64,000 bases of DNA from Elusimicrobiota bacterium (GTDB lineage: Bacteria > Elusimicrobiota > Elusimicrobia > Elusimicrobiales > Elusimicrobiaceae), in assembly GCA_009778915.1 (NCBI GenBank), contig WRFH01000002.1, positions 62,001 through 126,000 of the forward strand, written 5' to 3'. A program made the position numbers and the translations under genes. Below are positions 7,588 to 15,864 of the stretch, piece by piece. The notes under the pieces were generated by a model, which did no database searches, had not been told where the DNA came from, and worked only from the letters and a program-made list of their open reading frames with translations. Within the stretch, counting starts at the first letter, position 1, and each line of letters opens with the position of its first letter.

Positions 7588-9540
7588 ATGAAAAACGCTC
7601 AGGCAAAACAAACGCATGACGGCGGCGGAACGGAGTTTTTGTCCGTAGTTTCTTACCGCGTGCGTTTTGTTTTGTCTTTTTTATTTTTGGCGCTTATATT
7701 GTTCGGGCAATATTATAATAACTCGACGATGGGCATTTTTATACTGGCCTGTTTGGCGTGCTTTCTGCTCTGTTCCCATATTTTTTCCAACGCTTATAAC
7801 GACGTAAAAAAGCTGCGGCTTACTTTTAATCTCTGCGCCGGCGTCGCCGTTATATGCGGGCTGCTGTTCAGTTTCATAAATCTTTTTATGCCGGAAAAGA
7901 ATTTGGGCGGCGTAGATAATTTGTTCGCGCTTCCCGTGCTTAACGTTGCTATTATAAATTTTGTTTACGGCATTTTCGCGCGGCAGCGGGAAATTTCTAA
8001 GGCGTTCCTAGGCAAGATGCAGGATTTCCTGCCCAAATCCGCCCGCGCCGTGCACGGCGATGAAGAAAGTAAAATTTTTGCGTCCGAAATAAAAGTCGGG
8101 GATATTCTTCATATAAAAAAAGGCGAAAGCGTTCCGATAGACGGTTTTATCGTCAAAGGCAGGACTGAAGTTGACGAAAGCATTATCACCGGCAACGCTA
8201 TCGCGGCCGTTAAGGGGGAAGGAGAAAATGTTTACGCCGGCACGGTTAACCTGGCGGCGGATATTTTTGTGGAAGCGTCGTGCGTTTTGTCCCAGACGGA
8301 AATTTATTCCGTGGTCAATACTTTAAAAAACAGCGAACTTAAAAAACAGCTTATTCATAACCCGCTGGACATTTACGTAAAATTTTTCTGGCCGCCGCTG
8401 CTGCTGGCCTGCGTGTTATACGTCTGGTACGGCGTTTATACCCGCGGCGTGACTACGCTGGACAATTATCTCGTGACGGGATTATTTTTCGCGGCTTTAT
8501 CCTGCCCGGCGGCGCTTGTCGCGGCGGTGCCGCTCACAAACCGCTACGTTAAACGCGGCGTGCATAAAGAAGGGCTTGATTTGCAAAATATCGACGCGCT
8601 TAAAATTTTTAAGGCGGCGGATTTAATTTTTCTGGACAAAACCGGCACCGTCACGAACGGGATTTTTGAAGTGACAAACGTTTATCCGGTGAGAAGCATA
8701 AATAAAGAATTAATTTTGAAAACGGCGGTCACGGCTGAGCAGACTTTGGACGATACTTACGCCCGCGCCATAAAAGCCTACGCCGAGATAAAACTTATTA
8801 AACCCGACGCGCTTGAGTCCATAGAAATTTACCCCGGCAAAGGCATACGCGCCAGAAGCGGCGGGGACATTATTTATATAGGCAACCAAAACTGGTTTGA
8901 AGAAGAAAAAATTAAAACCGACGGGCTGGACCGCGCGTGGGCGAATGAAATTGTCATCTGCGTCGCGCGCAATAATGATTTCCTGGGTTTCATTTCTTTA
9001 AGCGACACTCTGCGCCCCGGCGCGGTGGATACCGTAGAAAAACTTAAAAAAAGCGGCTATGAAATTATACTGCTTTCCGGCGACGGCAGCCGAACGGTGG
9101 CTTATATAGCCGGCGCGCTGGGCGGCCTGACGTATTTTTCTTCGGTGCTGCCGGAAGCCAAAGCGGCAATGATTCGCAAAATGCAGAATGACGGCAAAAT
9201 AACCGTCATGGCCGGCGACGGATTTAACGACATTCTGGCCATGCTTGACGCGGACGCCAGCATTGCCTATTCTTCCGAACACTCCGCCCACGCGAACTGG
9301 GTGGATATCGTTATTAACAGAAAAGATTTCAGCTGCTTAACCGCGCTGAATAAAATTTATAGAAGGATAAACATAAATATCATACAGAATATTTTTCTGG
9401 CGTTTCTGGCTAACGGACTGTTTATAGTATTTTTGATTAAGGCCGTCAAGGCGCCGTGGTATGGCGCGGAGGTTTTTGCCGTCGGCGGCCTGCTGGCGAT
9501 GATATTAAATTCTCTCAGAATGCAGAGGTTTAAAATATGA
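7588..9540 (+). CDS. divergent P1B-like P-type ATPase lacking several signature residues
   Basis: From ATG 7588 (MKNAQAKQ) the product has 650 residues; an ATG at 7537 would overlap the preceding gene by 41 nt. Eight hydrophobic helices follow the P1B topology (four before the actuator domain, two, then two C-terminal). The phosphorylation site is intact: FLDKTGTVTNG with Asp350. GDGFNDILAM is present in place of GDGxNDxPAL. Oddities: the actuator loop reads DESIITGNA, so the TGE glutamate is Asn203; the helix-6 metal motif is SCPA with Cys306 and no second Cys or His; no HP dipeptide is seen in the nucleotide domain; there is no N-terminal metal-binding domain. It may be a metal pump with altered cycling or a repurposed relative. 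It overlaps queF by 4 nt. Confidence 0.75.
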   Translation: MKNAQAKQTHDGGGTEFLSVVSYRVRFVLSFLFLALILFGQYYNNSTMGIFILACLACFLLCSHIFSNAYNDVKKLRLTFNLCAGVAVICGLLFSFINLFMPEKNLGGVDNLFALPVLNVAIINFVYGIFARQREISKAFLGKMQDFLPKSARAVHGDEESKIFASEIKVGDILHIKKGESVPIDGFIVKGRTEVDESIITGNAIAAVKGEGENVYAGTVNLAADIFVEASCVLSQTEIYSVVNTLKNSELKKQLIHNPLDIYVKFFWPPLLLACVLYVWYGVYTRGVTTLDNYLVTGLFFAALSCPAALVAAVPLTNRYVKRGVHKEGLDLQNIDALKIFKAADLIFLDKTGTVTNGIFEVTNVYPVRSINKELILKTAVTAEQTLDDTYARAIKAYAEIKLIKPDALESIEIYPGKGIRARSGGDIIYIGNQNWFEEEKIKTDGLDRAWANEIVICVARNNDFLGFISLSDTLRPGAVDTVEKLKKSGYEIILLSGDGSRTVAYIAGALGGLTYFSSVLPEAKAAMIRKMQNDGKITVMAGDGFNDILAMLDADASIAYSSEHSAHANWVDIVINRKDFSCLTALNKIYRRININIIQNIFLAFLANGLFIVFLIKAVKAPWYGAEVFAVGGLLAMILNSLRMQRFKI

Positions 9541-9935
9541 GCGATATAGATTTCGGCTACACAAAAGGCCACGCTAAAAAAGGAGCGGACGCCAAACTCC
9601 CGAAAATAGAGTGCTGGGAAAACCAGTATAAACGTGATTATGAAATTAAAATAGTTCTGCCGGAATTTACGTCGGTCTGCCCGAAAACAGGGCTGCCGGA
9701 TTTCGGCGTGATTACCATTGATTACGTGCCGAATAAGTTGTGCCTTGAACTTAAATCTTTGAAATATTATTTTCTTGAATACCGCGACATGGGAATTTTT
9801 ATGGAAAACACCGCGAATAAAATTTTGGACGACGTCGTCGCGGCGTGCAAGCCCAAGAGGGCCGTTATCACGGCGGAGTTTACGCCGCGCGGCGGTCTTA
9901 AATCTGTAATCACCGCAAAATACGGGGTAAAATGA
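9537..9935 (+). CDS. queF: NADPH-dependent 7-cyano-7-deazaguanine reductase (QueF, short type)
   Basis: Reduces preQ0 to preQ1 in queuosine biosynthesis. At 132 residues it matches the short unimodular QueF. TSVCPKTGLPDFG carries the catalytic Cys and following Asp. LELKSLKYYFLEYRDMGIF and FTPRGG match the fold's conserved parts. Compared with the B. subtilis enzyme, the His of the FHE motif is replaced by Met (GIFMEN). No other queuosine genes are nearby. The start overlaps the ATPase stop, and the next gene overlaps its stop by 4 nt, so the three are co-transcribed. Confidence 0.92.
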   Translation: MSDIDFGYTKGHAKKGADAKLPKIECWENQYKRDYEIKIVLPEFTSVCPKTGLPDFGVITIDYVPNKLCLELKSLKYYFLEYRDMGIFMENTANKILDDVVAACKPKRAVITAEFTPRGGLKSVITAKYGVK

Positions 9936-10675
9936 AAAACGCGCCTTTGAAGTACTGGGCAATGTTTATAATCAGCGTCGCGCTGCTTGCGACGGCGAGC
10001 GTTTATTCTTTTGTACTAAAACGCGCGCCGCGCGCCGCGCCTTCGGCGCCGCAGCAGGAAGAATCTTCCGGTGCGTCCGCGGAAGAAGCAGCCGCAGAAG
10101 ACGCAACCGATACGGAAACCGTCGCGCAGGAGGCCGAGAGCACGGCGATAGATTTATCAGGCGCGGGCATTGTGGGCGTAGCCAAAAAGCAGGAAGATAT
10201 GTTTGACAAGATGGCGGAAGGTGATAAACAGCGCAAATACCGCCCGATAACTTTAGAGTCTTCCGATGTGTCCGTCGTGAAAGAAAACGCGGAGCCGGCG
10301 GAGGTTGTCGTCGATACCGAAGTAATAGAGGCTCAGCCCGCCGCGCAGGGCGAAGATGAAAGCGCGCGGACAATGCTTACCGCGCCGGTGGATTATAAAA
10401 TTATTTCCACGCAGGCGGAGTATGATAAATTTAAAAAATCTTCTTACGGCAGTTATCCGAAGGTTGATTTTTCCAAAAAATCTTTTTTAATACTTGAGTC
10501 AAAAAATAATCTGCCGGACAATATTTTTGAAATTAAAGACGCGCGAAAAGACGGCAATAAATACGTCGTAGAATACGGCGTAAACATATTAGGCCTCAAA
10601 GAGCGCAAAGCAGGCCACACCTATGTTGTCATAGACAAGGGCGTAAAGACAATAGAATTGAACCAGGTGATGTAG
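9932..10675 (+). CDS. membrane-anchored protein with acidic linker and PrcB_C-like domain
   Basis: The protein has 247 residues. An N-terminal membrane anchor (YWAMFIISVALLATASVYSF) is followed by about 120 residues of low-complexity Ala/Glu/Val sequence. A C-terminal domain of about 95 residues begins VDYKIISTQAEYDKF and runs through KVDFSKKSFLILESKNN to TYVVIDKGVKTIEL. This pattern (question-type start, VDF-K-S-LI core, closing beta strands) recalls the PrcB C-terminal domain, but the match is by eye. Location should be periplasmic. It ends the ileS-to-queF unit. Confidence 0.7.
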   Translation: MKNAPLKYWAMFIISVALLATASVYSFVLKRAPRAAPSAPQQEESSGASAEEAAAEDATDTETVAQEAESTAIDLSGAGIVGVAKKQEDMFDKMAEGDKQRKYRPITLESSDVSVVKENAEPAEVVVDTEVIEAQPAAQGEDESARTMLTAPVDYKIISTQAEYDKFKKSSYGSYPKVDFSKKSFLILESKNNLPDNIFEIKDARKDGNKYVVEYGVNILGLKERKAGHTYVVIDKGVKTIELNQVM

Positions 10676-10798
10676 GTTAGAGGAGTGATTTTCCTAGAAA
10701 ATCACACTTATATCACGACGCCTGCGGCTGAGGCGCTCCGCGATTTCTCCTGTTTCGCTCCCTTCGGTTGCTTGGCGGGTTGAAGAAAAATGTTCTTC

Positions 10799-10912
10799 GG
10801 TATTTGGGTTAAATTTCAATTTTTTTCGGGCTAATGTACCGTTTCGTCGCGTACGCTCCTCAACTTCTCAGTACACCGCGCCCGAAAAAAATTGAAATTT
10901 AACCCAAATACC
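10799..10912. repeat. long palindromic intergenic element 1 (32-bp perfect inverted repeat)
   Basis: The arms 10799-10830 and 10881-10912 are perfect 32-bp reverse complements (left arm starts GGTATTTGGGTTAAATTTC and ends TTTTTTTCGGG). The 50-nt loop contains a smaller hairpin, GTAC-GCTCCTCAACTTCTCA-GTAC. An imperfect extension outside the arms (GAAAAAT near 10785, ATTTTTC near 10919) suggests a still longer stem. Element 2 at 37520-37704 has the same build and a related tip. Confidence 0.9.
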
Positions 10913-10997
10913 TGTGAAATTTTTCCTACGGACTACGGGTTACGGCAACGGCCAGACACGGCAAACTGCCGCGGTTTTTGATTCTGCTTTACGGCAT

Positions 10998-11034
10998 AAA
11001 AAAATCTCTCTTCCTTTTTGGAAGAGAGATTTTT
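10998..11034. terminator. bidirectional intrinsic terminator
   Basis: AAAAATCTCTCTTCC and GGAAGAGAGATTTTT pair over 15 bp with a 5-nt loop. Runs of T follow on both strands. It ends the VWA lipoprotein gene (minus) and may also stop plus-strand transcription from the queF unit. Confidence 0.9.
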
Positions 11035-11044
11035 ATTTTTGGTT

Positions 11045-12643
11045 TTACTTTATATTTCTGTAAGTATTCGCGGTTTGTATAAAATCCGCGCGCAGGTTTC
11101 CGGGGTCGTAGGTTCTGGCGTTAAACGCCGTTCTTAAAACGTCGTCTATCGTCATAGTACCTTTGTACATATTGTTTTCCAGAATCTGGCCGAACTGCGC
11201 GGCTGAGGCCGCGAAGCGCGTGTCTTCCGACGCCAGGTCAAAGTTTACAAAACTGCTGATGCTCACCGGAGCTTCTATATAAGACTGCGCGCCGGTATCA
11301 ATATCTTTATAAAGCATTTTTACGGTCATCACTTCGCGCTGGCAGCGCGGGCCGGCCGCGTCGTAAACGGAGTCTGACGGCGCTTTCCCGTCGGCGCATG
11401 TCACGCAGCGCGGGATAATTTCATAAATTGCCGTCAGCTCCTGCCCGGAAGATAGAATACCGCCGTCCGCCTGGTAAGGCTGGCCGGGGCTGTTATATTT
11501 CTTCTTATATCCGATAAGTCTGTATGACTGCACTTTGACTGGGTTAATTTCAACTTTAAATTTAACGTCGCGCGCCAGGACCTGTGTAACTGTTCTTGTC
11601 GTTGCAAACTCGCGGTCCCAAATATTTTCGGCGTCTTGCGCGTTGTTAATATAGTTATAAGTGCCCGTGCCTTTGTCCGCCAGGGACTGCATTTTGGGAT
11701 CTTTCATATCGCCCATGCCGTAGCCAAGCACGCTTAATGTTATGCCGTTTTGTTCTTGCTGCACAATCTGGCCTTCAAGGTCGGTAATCGCCGTGGGGCC
11801 TATATTAAAATAACCGTCCGTCGCCAAAATGACGCGGTTATTGCCGTTTTGCAGAAAATATTTTCTTGCAATTTCATAAGCTTTATCTATGCCGGCAGCG
11901 CCGTTTGTCCTGCCGCCGCTCTTTAAAGCCGCGACGGTCTGCATAATTTTGTCTTTCTGGGAACCGTTCAGGCCTTCAAGCTGTACCTGCACGTCTTTAG
12001 CGTAAGTCACGACGGAAACAACGTCCTGGTCCCGCAGCATCTGCAAAAGGAACGGGAATGACTGCTTGATAAGCGACAGTTTATTTTCGCCGCCCATTGA
12101 GCCGGAGATATCTATTAAGAAAACCAGATTTTCCGGCGGCGCGGGCTGCTGCACGGGGTCCTTCGTCCGCACGCCTATTTTGACAAGCATATGGTCTTTA
12201 ACCCACGGACATTCCGTATATTCGGTGACGATTGTCGCGGGATAAGCGGAATACGTATCCGGCGCGGGATAATTATAAGGGAAATAATTTACTATTTCTT
12301 CCGTCTGGACTACGTCTTCGGGCGGACGCTGGTTTTTTAATATGAAATTTTTGACATTGGGGTAAGAGTCCGTGCCGACGTACGACGGGAAATAAGAAAA
12401 GCGGTCAACCAAAGGATCTTTAAAACCGCCGTCCGTCCAAAAAGTGCCGACGACGGGGACTGGCGCGGGAGAAGAGTTATCCGGCGCGGTTACAACCGCC
12501 GCGGTTGTAGCAGCTGTTTGGGCGGAAGACTGTTGTTGTGTCTGGGAAGATTTTTTAAAAGCTTCTACGTCCTCTTTATCATAGCAGGACGACAATAATG
12601 CGGTGCCTAGAATTGTAAGGACAACCAACAATTTTTTATTCAT
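11045..12643 (-). CDS. von Willebrand factor A domain lipoprotein (YfbK-like)
   Basis: The protein has 532 residues. A lipoprotein signal ends in LLSSC (Cys20), then a Ser/Thr/Gln/Ala linker. The N-terminal family region reads RPPEDVVQTEEIVNYFPYNY. The VWA domain starts with the MIDAS motif DISGSMGG (Asp178) and includes ILATDGYFNIG. The C-terminal third matches the DUF3520 type, ending AFNARTYDPGNLRADFIQ. Such proteins are envelope-bound and probably bind partner proteins through a metal ion; the role is unknown. The start is supported by AGGAG 7 nt upstream. It is a single gene with its own terminator. Confidence 0.88.
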   Translation of the reverse strand: MNKKLLVVLTILGTALLSSCYDKEDVEAFKKSSQTQQQSSAQTAATTAAVVTAPDNSSPAPVPVVGTFWTDGGFKDPLVDRFSYFPSYVGTDSYPNVKNFILKNQRPPEDVVQTEEIVNYFPYNYPAPDTYSAYPATIVTEYTECPWVKDHMLVKIGVRTKDPVQQPAPPENLVFLIDISGSMGGENKLSLIKQSFPFLLQMLRDQDVVSVVTYAKDVQVQLEGLNGSQKDKIMQTVAALKSGGRTNGAAGIDKAYEIARKYFLQNGNNRVILATDGYFNIGPTAITDLEGQIVQQEQNGITLSVLGYGMGDMKDPKMQSLADKGTGTYNYINNAQDAENIWDREFATTRTVTQVLARDVKFKVEINPVKVQSYRLIGYKKKYNSPGQPYQADGGILSSGQELTAIYEIIPRCVTCADGKAPSDSVYDAAGPRCQREVMTVKMLYKDIDTGAQSYIEAPVSISSFVNFDLASEDTRFAASAAQFGQILENNMYKGTMTIDDVLRTAFNARTYDPGNLRADFIQTANTYRNIK

Positions 12644-12742
12644 ACTGGCTCCTAAAGGATATTATAAAATATATATATTATCTTAATTGTACATAATTTA
12701 GGTATATCTGGAAACGAATTTTACTTTATGCTATCATATATT
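12644..12742. promoter_or_regulatory. divergent promoter region between the VWA gene and the hydrogenase operon
   Basis: This 99-bp AT-rich spacer separates divergent genes. On the plus strand a -10-like TATCAT at 12732-12737 would place transcription start at about 12744, next to the ATG at 12743. The first hydrogenase gene therefore fits the leaderless pattern seen elsewhere. No clear -35 box was found. Confidence 0.4.
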
Positions 12743-14152
12743 ATGCTTTTAACGATAATATTGGGGCCTATCTTGGGGGCTTTCGCTGTTCCTTTGTTAA
12801 GTAAACTGGGTTTTAAACCCGCCCATATTGCGGTCGCGCTTGGGGCGGTTGTTTTTTTGTTATCCGTTTATTTACTGACAGCGGCTGGGAACGGAACGGC
12901 GTTTGTCTGGCGGTTTGAAATGCCGCTCGGTTTCGGCCCTCATTTTGAGCTGGACATGCTGTCCGGCTTTATGGCATGCTGCGTTTCTTTCCTGAGCCTG
13001 ATAATAATTTTTTATTCCACGGGTTATATTCACGACGCTGATTATGAGACGGAATATTATACCTTTGTCATCCTTTTCTTAGGTTCCATGCTTGGTCTTG
13101 TTTTCAGTTTTAATCTTATATGGACTTTTGTTTTTTGGGAAGTTACCGCGGTGTGCAGCTGGAAACTGGTCGGCTTTTTCCGCAAAGACGCGGATAAGAA
13201 GAAAGCGGTTAAAACTTTCCTCATTACGGTTTTCGGCGCTCTATTTATGCTGATGGGGATAATCGCGGTTTACTTTTCAAACGGCACGGTTGATTTATCT
13301 CTTCTCAAAGGCGCGCACGTGCCGGCAATAGCGTGCCTGCTTTTCATTATAGGAATGTTTTCCAAATCCGCCATTTTGCCGTTTTCGACGTGGCTGCCGG
13401 ACGCCGGCGTCGCGCCCAGCCCGGTTACGGCTCTTCTTCACGCGGCGGTGCTTGTCAAAATAGGCGTTTACGTTTTCGCTCGCGTTTTTTATACTATCCA
13501 CTGCGATCCCGCGCTTATGCAGGGCGTGGCCTTTGTTGCAGGGTTAAGCTCTTTAGTCGCCGGCGGCGCGGCGATAAGAGAGACAAATATCAAGCGCATT
13601 ATCGCGTACTCCACCATCAGCCAGCTTGGTTTTATTTTTCTTGCTTTGTCGACGGGGAGTGCCGCCGGTCTCATAGCCGGCATGCTTTTTATTATGATAC
13701 ACGGCATCGCGAAAGGCGGTTTATTCTTATGCGCCGGCATCATAGAACACAAAACGCATACGAAAGATATTACGATGATGGGCGGCCTTTGGAAAGTAAT
13801 GCCGTGGACGGGGACTGCTTTCGCGCTGTGCGCGCTGTCCGTCGCGGGTATACCGCCGCTCAGCGGGTTTTTCAGTAAATTTATGGTTTTCAAAAGCGCG
13901 TTAATTCCCGGTTACGGTTTTATATTTTTTATGTTTTTGGTTGCAGCGTGTTTTACCGCGGTCTATTTGTTGAGGACTTTCCATTTGGTTTTTCTAGGCG
14001 CGCCTCAGCATGAGTGGGCTGCGGGAGATGGCAGTTTTCAGACGGTATTTTCAGTCACGCTGCTCGGCGTGATGGCTTTGGCGGCCGCGTTTCTTATAAG
14101 TTTCCCCGTCGGATATCTTGTGCGCGCGGCGGCGCAGATGGGGGTGTTATGA
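12743..14152 (+). CDS. group 4 [NiFe] hydrogenase antiporter-like subunit 1 (NuoL/MrpA-like)
   Basis: Ion-pumping membrane subunit of the hydrogenase complex. From ATG 12743 it has 469 residues (MLLTIILGPILGAF); an ATG 15 nt earlier is possible. About 13 to 14 helices are visible. Antiporter-family hallmarks are FVFWEVTAVCSWKLVGF (Glu in helix 5), KSAILPFSTWLPDAGVAPSP and LLHAAVLVKIGVYV (lysines of the proton channel), and RIIAYSTISQLGFIFLAL. It heads an operon of three such subunits followed by NuoJ-, K-, A-, B-, C-, D-, H- and I-like proteins. It overlaps the next gene by ATGA. Confidence 0.88.
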   Translation: MLLTIILGPILGAFAVPLLSKLGFKPAHIAVALGAVVFLLSVYLLTAAGNGTAFVWRFEMPLGFGPHFELDMLSGFMACCVSFLSLIIIFYSTGYIHDADYETEYYTFVILFLGSMLGLVFSFNLIWTFVFWEVTAVCSWKLVGFFRKDADKKKAVKTFLITVFGALFMLMGIIAVYFSNGTVDLSLLKGAHVPAIACLLFIIGMFSKSAILPFSTWLPDAGVAPSPVTALLHAAVLVKIGVYVFARVFYTIHCDPALMQGVAFVAGLSSLVAGGAAIRETNIKRIIAYSTISQLGFIFLALSTGSAAGLIAGMLFIMIHGIAKGGLFLCAGIIEHKTHTKDITMMGGLWKVMPWTGTAFALCALSVAGIPPLSGFFSKFMVFKSALIPGYGFIFFMFLVAACFTAVYLLRTFHLVFLGAPQHEWAAGDGSFQTVFSVTLLGVMALAAAFLISFPVGYLVRAAAQMGVL

Positions 14153-15864
14153 CGATACTTGTTCCCGTTTTGCTCCCTTTAATTTGCGCTGCCGGCGTTT
14201 TGGTTTTCGGCAAAAAATATCCGTTGTCAAATAAATTTTTCACTTTTATCGGCGCCGTCGGCGCGTTGGGCGCGGCGGTAGCGTTGTTTGCACAAGATTT
14301 CCAGATGTTTTATATGAACTGGTGCGAAGGCGTTTTGCCGTTCTCTCTTACCGCCGGAACTTTTGAGAAAACCGTAGTCGCCGCTCTTTGCTTTTTCGCT
14401 TTTATAATTTTGCTCTACGCCGCGAAAAGCAAAATTGAAAATGAAAAATGGTTTTATTTTTCTTTTCTTTTTACGCTGTCTTTCGCCTGCGGCGCGGCAA
14501 TGGCGGACAATTTGCTTTTGATGCTTTTCTTCTGGGAAGGGCTGCTTGTCAGCCTTTACATTTTTATCGTCTCCGCAGGCGCGCAGAGTACGGCGTTTAA
14601 AGCGTTCATCATTAACGCCGTCGGCGACATCGCGCTTTTGGCCGGCGTTGTTTTGACGGCGGCCGCGGCCGGCAGTTTTGAAATAAGCATTATAAAAACC
14701 GGACCTGTACAGCTTACCGACAGTTACGGCGCGTGGGCGTTTTTGTTAATGTGCGCCGGCGCGCTTGCCAAAGCGGGCGCGGTGCCTTTTCACTCTTGGA
14801 TTCCCGACGCGGCGGAGAAAACCAACTCCGCTTTTATGGCATATCTTCCGGCGGCGTTTGAGAAAATTCTGGCAGTATTTTTGCTCGGCAGAATAATGAC
14901 GTTTTTTAATTTATCCGGCGGTTCTTTGGGCGCCAATATCTTTATTTGTCTGGCTATTCCGTCGATAATCGTCGCTGTCGTAATGTTATTTAAGCAGAAA
15001 GATTTGAAAGGATTTATCGCTTACAATATTATCCTGCAAATAGGATTGCTGGCTTTTGAGCAGGGCGCGTCTCTGGGCGGCGCGGCGGAACTTGTCAGCC
15101 ACGGTATTTATAAAGCGGCCGCGTTGTCCTCTATGTTTTTATGTGCCGGAATTATTGAAGCAGCGGCGGGCTCAACGGCGTTAGACAAAATAGGCGGCTC
15201 GCTTAAAAAGATGAAATTTACCGCCGTGTGTTTCATAATTTCCTGCGCGGTTTTGTGCAAAGTCACGCTGCTTGATATAATATTCTCAAATACTTACGCC
15301 GGACTGTACAGCGGGAATACTGTCGGCATTATTTTTATAGCTTTGGCCCATATTTTTATATTGGCGGCGTTTTTTAAAGTAATCGCCGCTTTGTTTAAAG
15401 GCAACACGCAGGTTAAGCCCGTGCCGGTTATGTTAAATTTTTCCGCCGGAGTGTTTGCGGTTTTGGCTTTGTTGTTCAGCGCGGGCTGGGTTTTCGACGC
15501 GCGGAATTTATTTGTTCTTGAGCACGCGCATTTTAATTTTAACTGGGTGTCCGGCGTCGGTATAGCGGTAATCCTGGCCGCCGTTGCGCTGCATATTAAG
15601 TGGCCGTCGCCCAGCTTTGGGGATTTTACGCCGCCTGATTTTTATCAGGCCGCGAGGACGGCTTCTCTGGCGGTTTCAACCGGCCTTTTTAAGACGGACA
15701 GGTTTTTTGATTTTATCATTGACGTCATGCCCACCACCGTCATAAAAAGATTTTCTAAAAAAGGCTCCGCCATGCATACGGGCCTCAGCATAAGTTATAT
15801 TTTGTGGGCGTTGATAGGCGCTTTGGTTTTTGCCGTTTTGTCTTTATCCGGAGGATGGGTTTAA
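14149..15864 (+). CDS. group 4 [NiFe] hydrogenase antiporter-like subunit 2 (NuoL-like)
   Basis: Second proton/ion-translocating subunit, 571 residues from ATG 14149 (MTILVPVLLPLICAAG), which overlaps the previous stop by 4 nt. The frame stays open upstream to 14014, but that stretch lies inside the previous gene. Visible motifs are LMLFFWEGLLVSLYIF, KAGAVPFHSWIPDAAEKTNS and LVSHGIYKAAALSSMFLCAG, giving the conserved Glu, Lys and His of the channel. A C-terminal helix (YILWALIGALVFAVL) follows a long hydrophilic loop. It is the most divergent of the three antiporter-like subunits. Confidence 0.85.
   Translation: MTILVPVLLPLICAAGVLVFGKKYPLSNKFFTFIGAVGALGAAVALFAQDFQMFYMNWCEGVLPFSLTAGTFEKTVVAALCFFAFIILLYAAKSKIENEKWFYFSFLFTLSFACGAAMADNLLLMLFFWEGLLVSLYIFIVSAGAQSTAFKAFIINAVGDIALLAGVVLTAAAAGSFEISIIKTGPVQLTDSYGAWAFLLMCAGALAKAGAVPFHSWIPDAAEKTNSAFMAYLPAAFEKILAVFLLGRIMTFFNLSGGSLGANIFICLAIPSIIVAVVMLFKQKDLKGFIAYNIILQIGLLAFEQGASLGGAAELVSHGIYKAAALSSMFLCAGIIEAAAGSTALDKIGGSLKKMKFTAVCFIISCAVLCKVTLLDIIFSNTYAGLYSGNTVGIIFIALAHIFILAAFFKVIAALFKGNTQVKPVPVMLNFSAGVFAVLALLFSAGWVFDARNLFVLEHAHFNFNWVSGVGIAVILAAVALHIKWPSPSFGDFTPPDFYQAARTASLAVSTGLFKTDRFFDFIIDVMPTTVIKRFSKKGSAMHTGLSISYILWALIGALVFAVLSLSGGWV

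Larger units (their letters stand above)
10676..11044. other. 369-bp non-coding gap with a short hairpin, a long palindrome and a terminator
   Basis: No plausible gene is seen. In order it holds: a 9-bp hairpin at 10685-10705 (GTGATTTTC, loop CTA, no U-run); GC-rich sequence at 10715-10790; the long inverted repeat 10799-10912; about 80 bp without recognisable structure; and a bidirectional terminator at 10998-11034. Confidence 0.7.

Noticed and set aside
10676-11044. Possible tRNA or other structured RNA in the gap
   Set aside because: No tRNA-like arms or CCA end; the structure seen is the long inverted repeat and the terminator.
14014-14148. Extension of the second antiporter-like subunit to an ATG at 14014
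   Set aside because: The extra 45 residues are hydrophilic, Arg/Gly-rich out-of-frame sequence of the previous gene; ATG 14149 gives the normal ATGA overlap.
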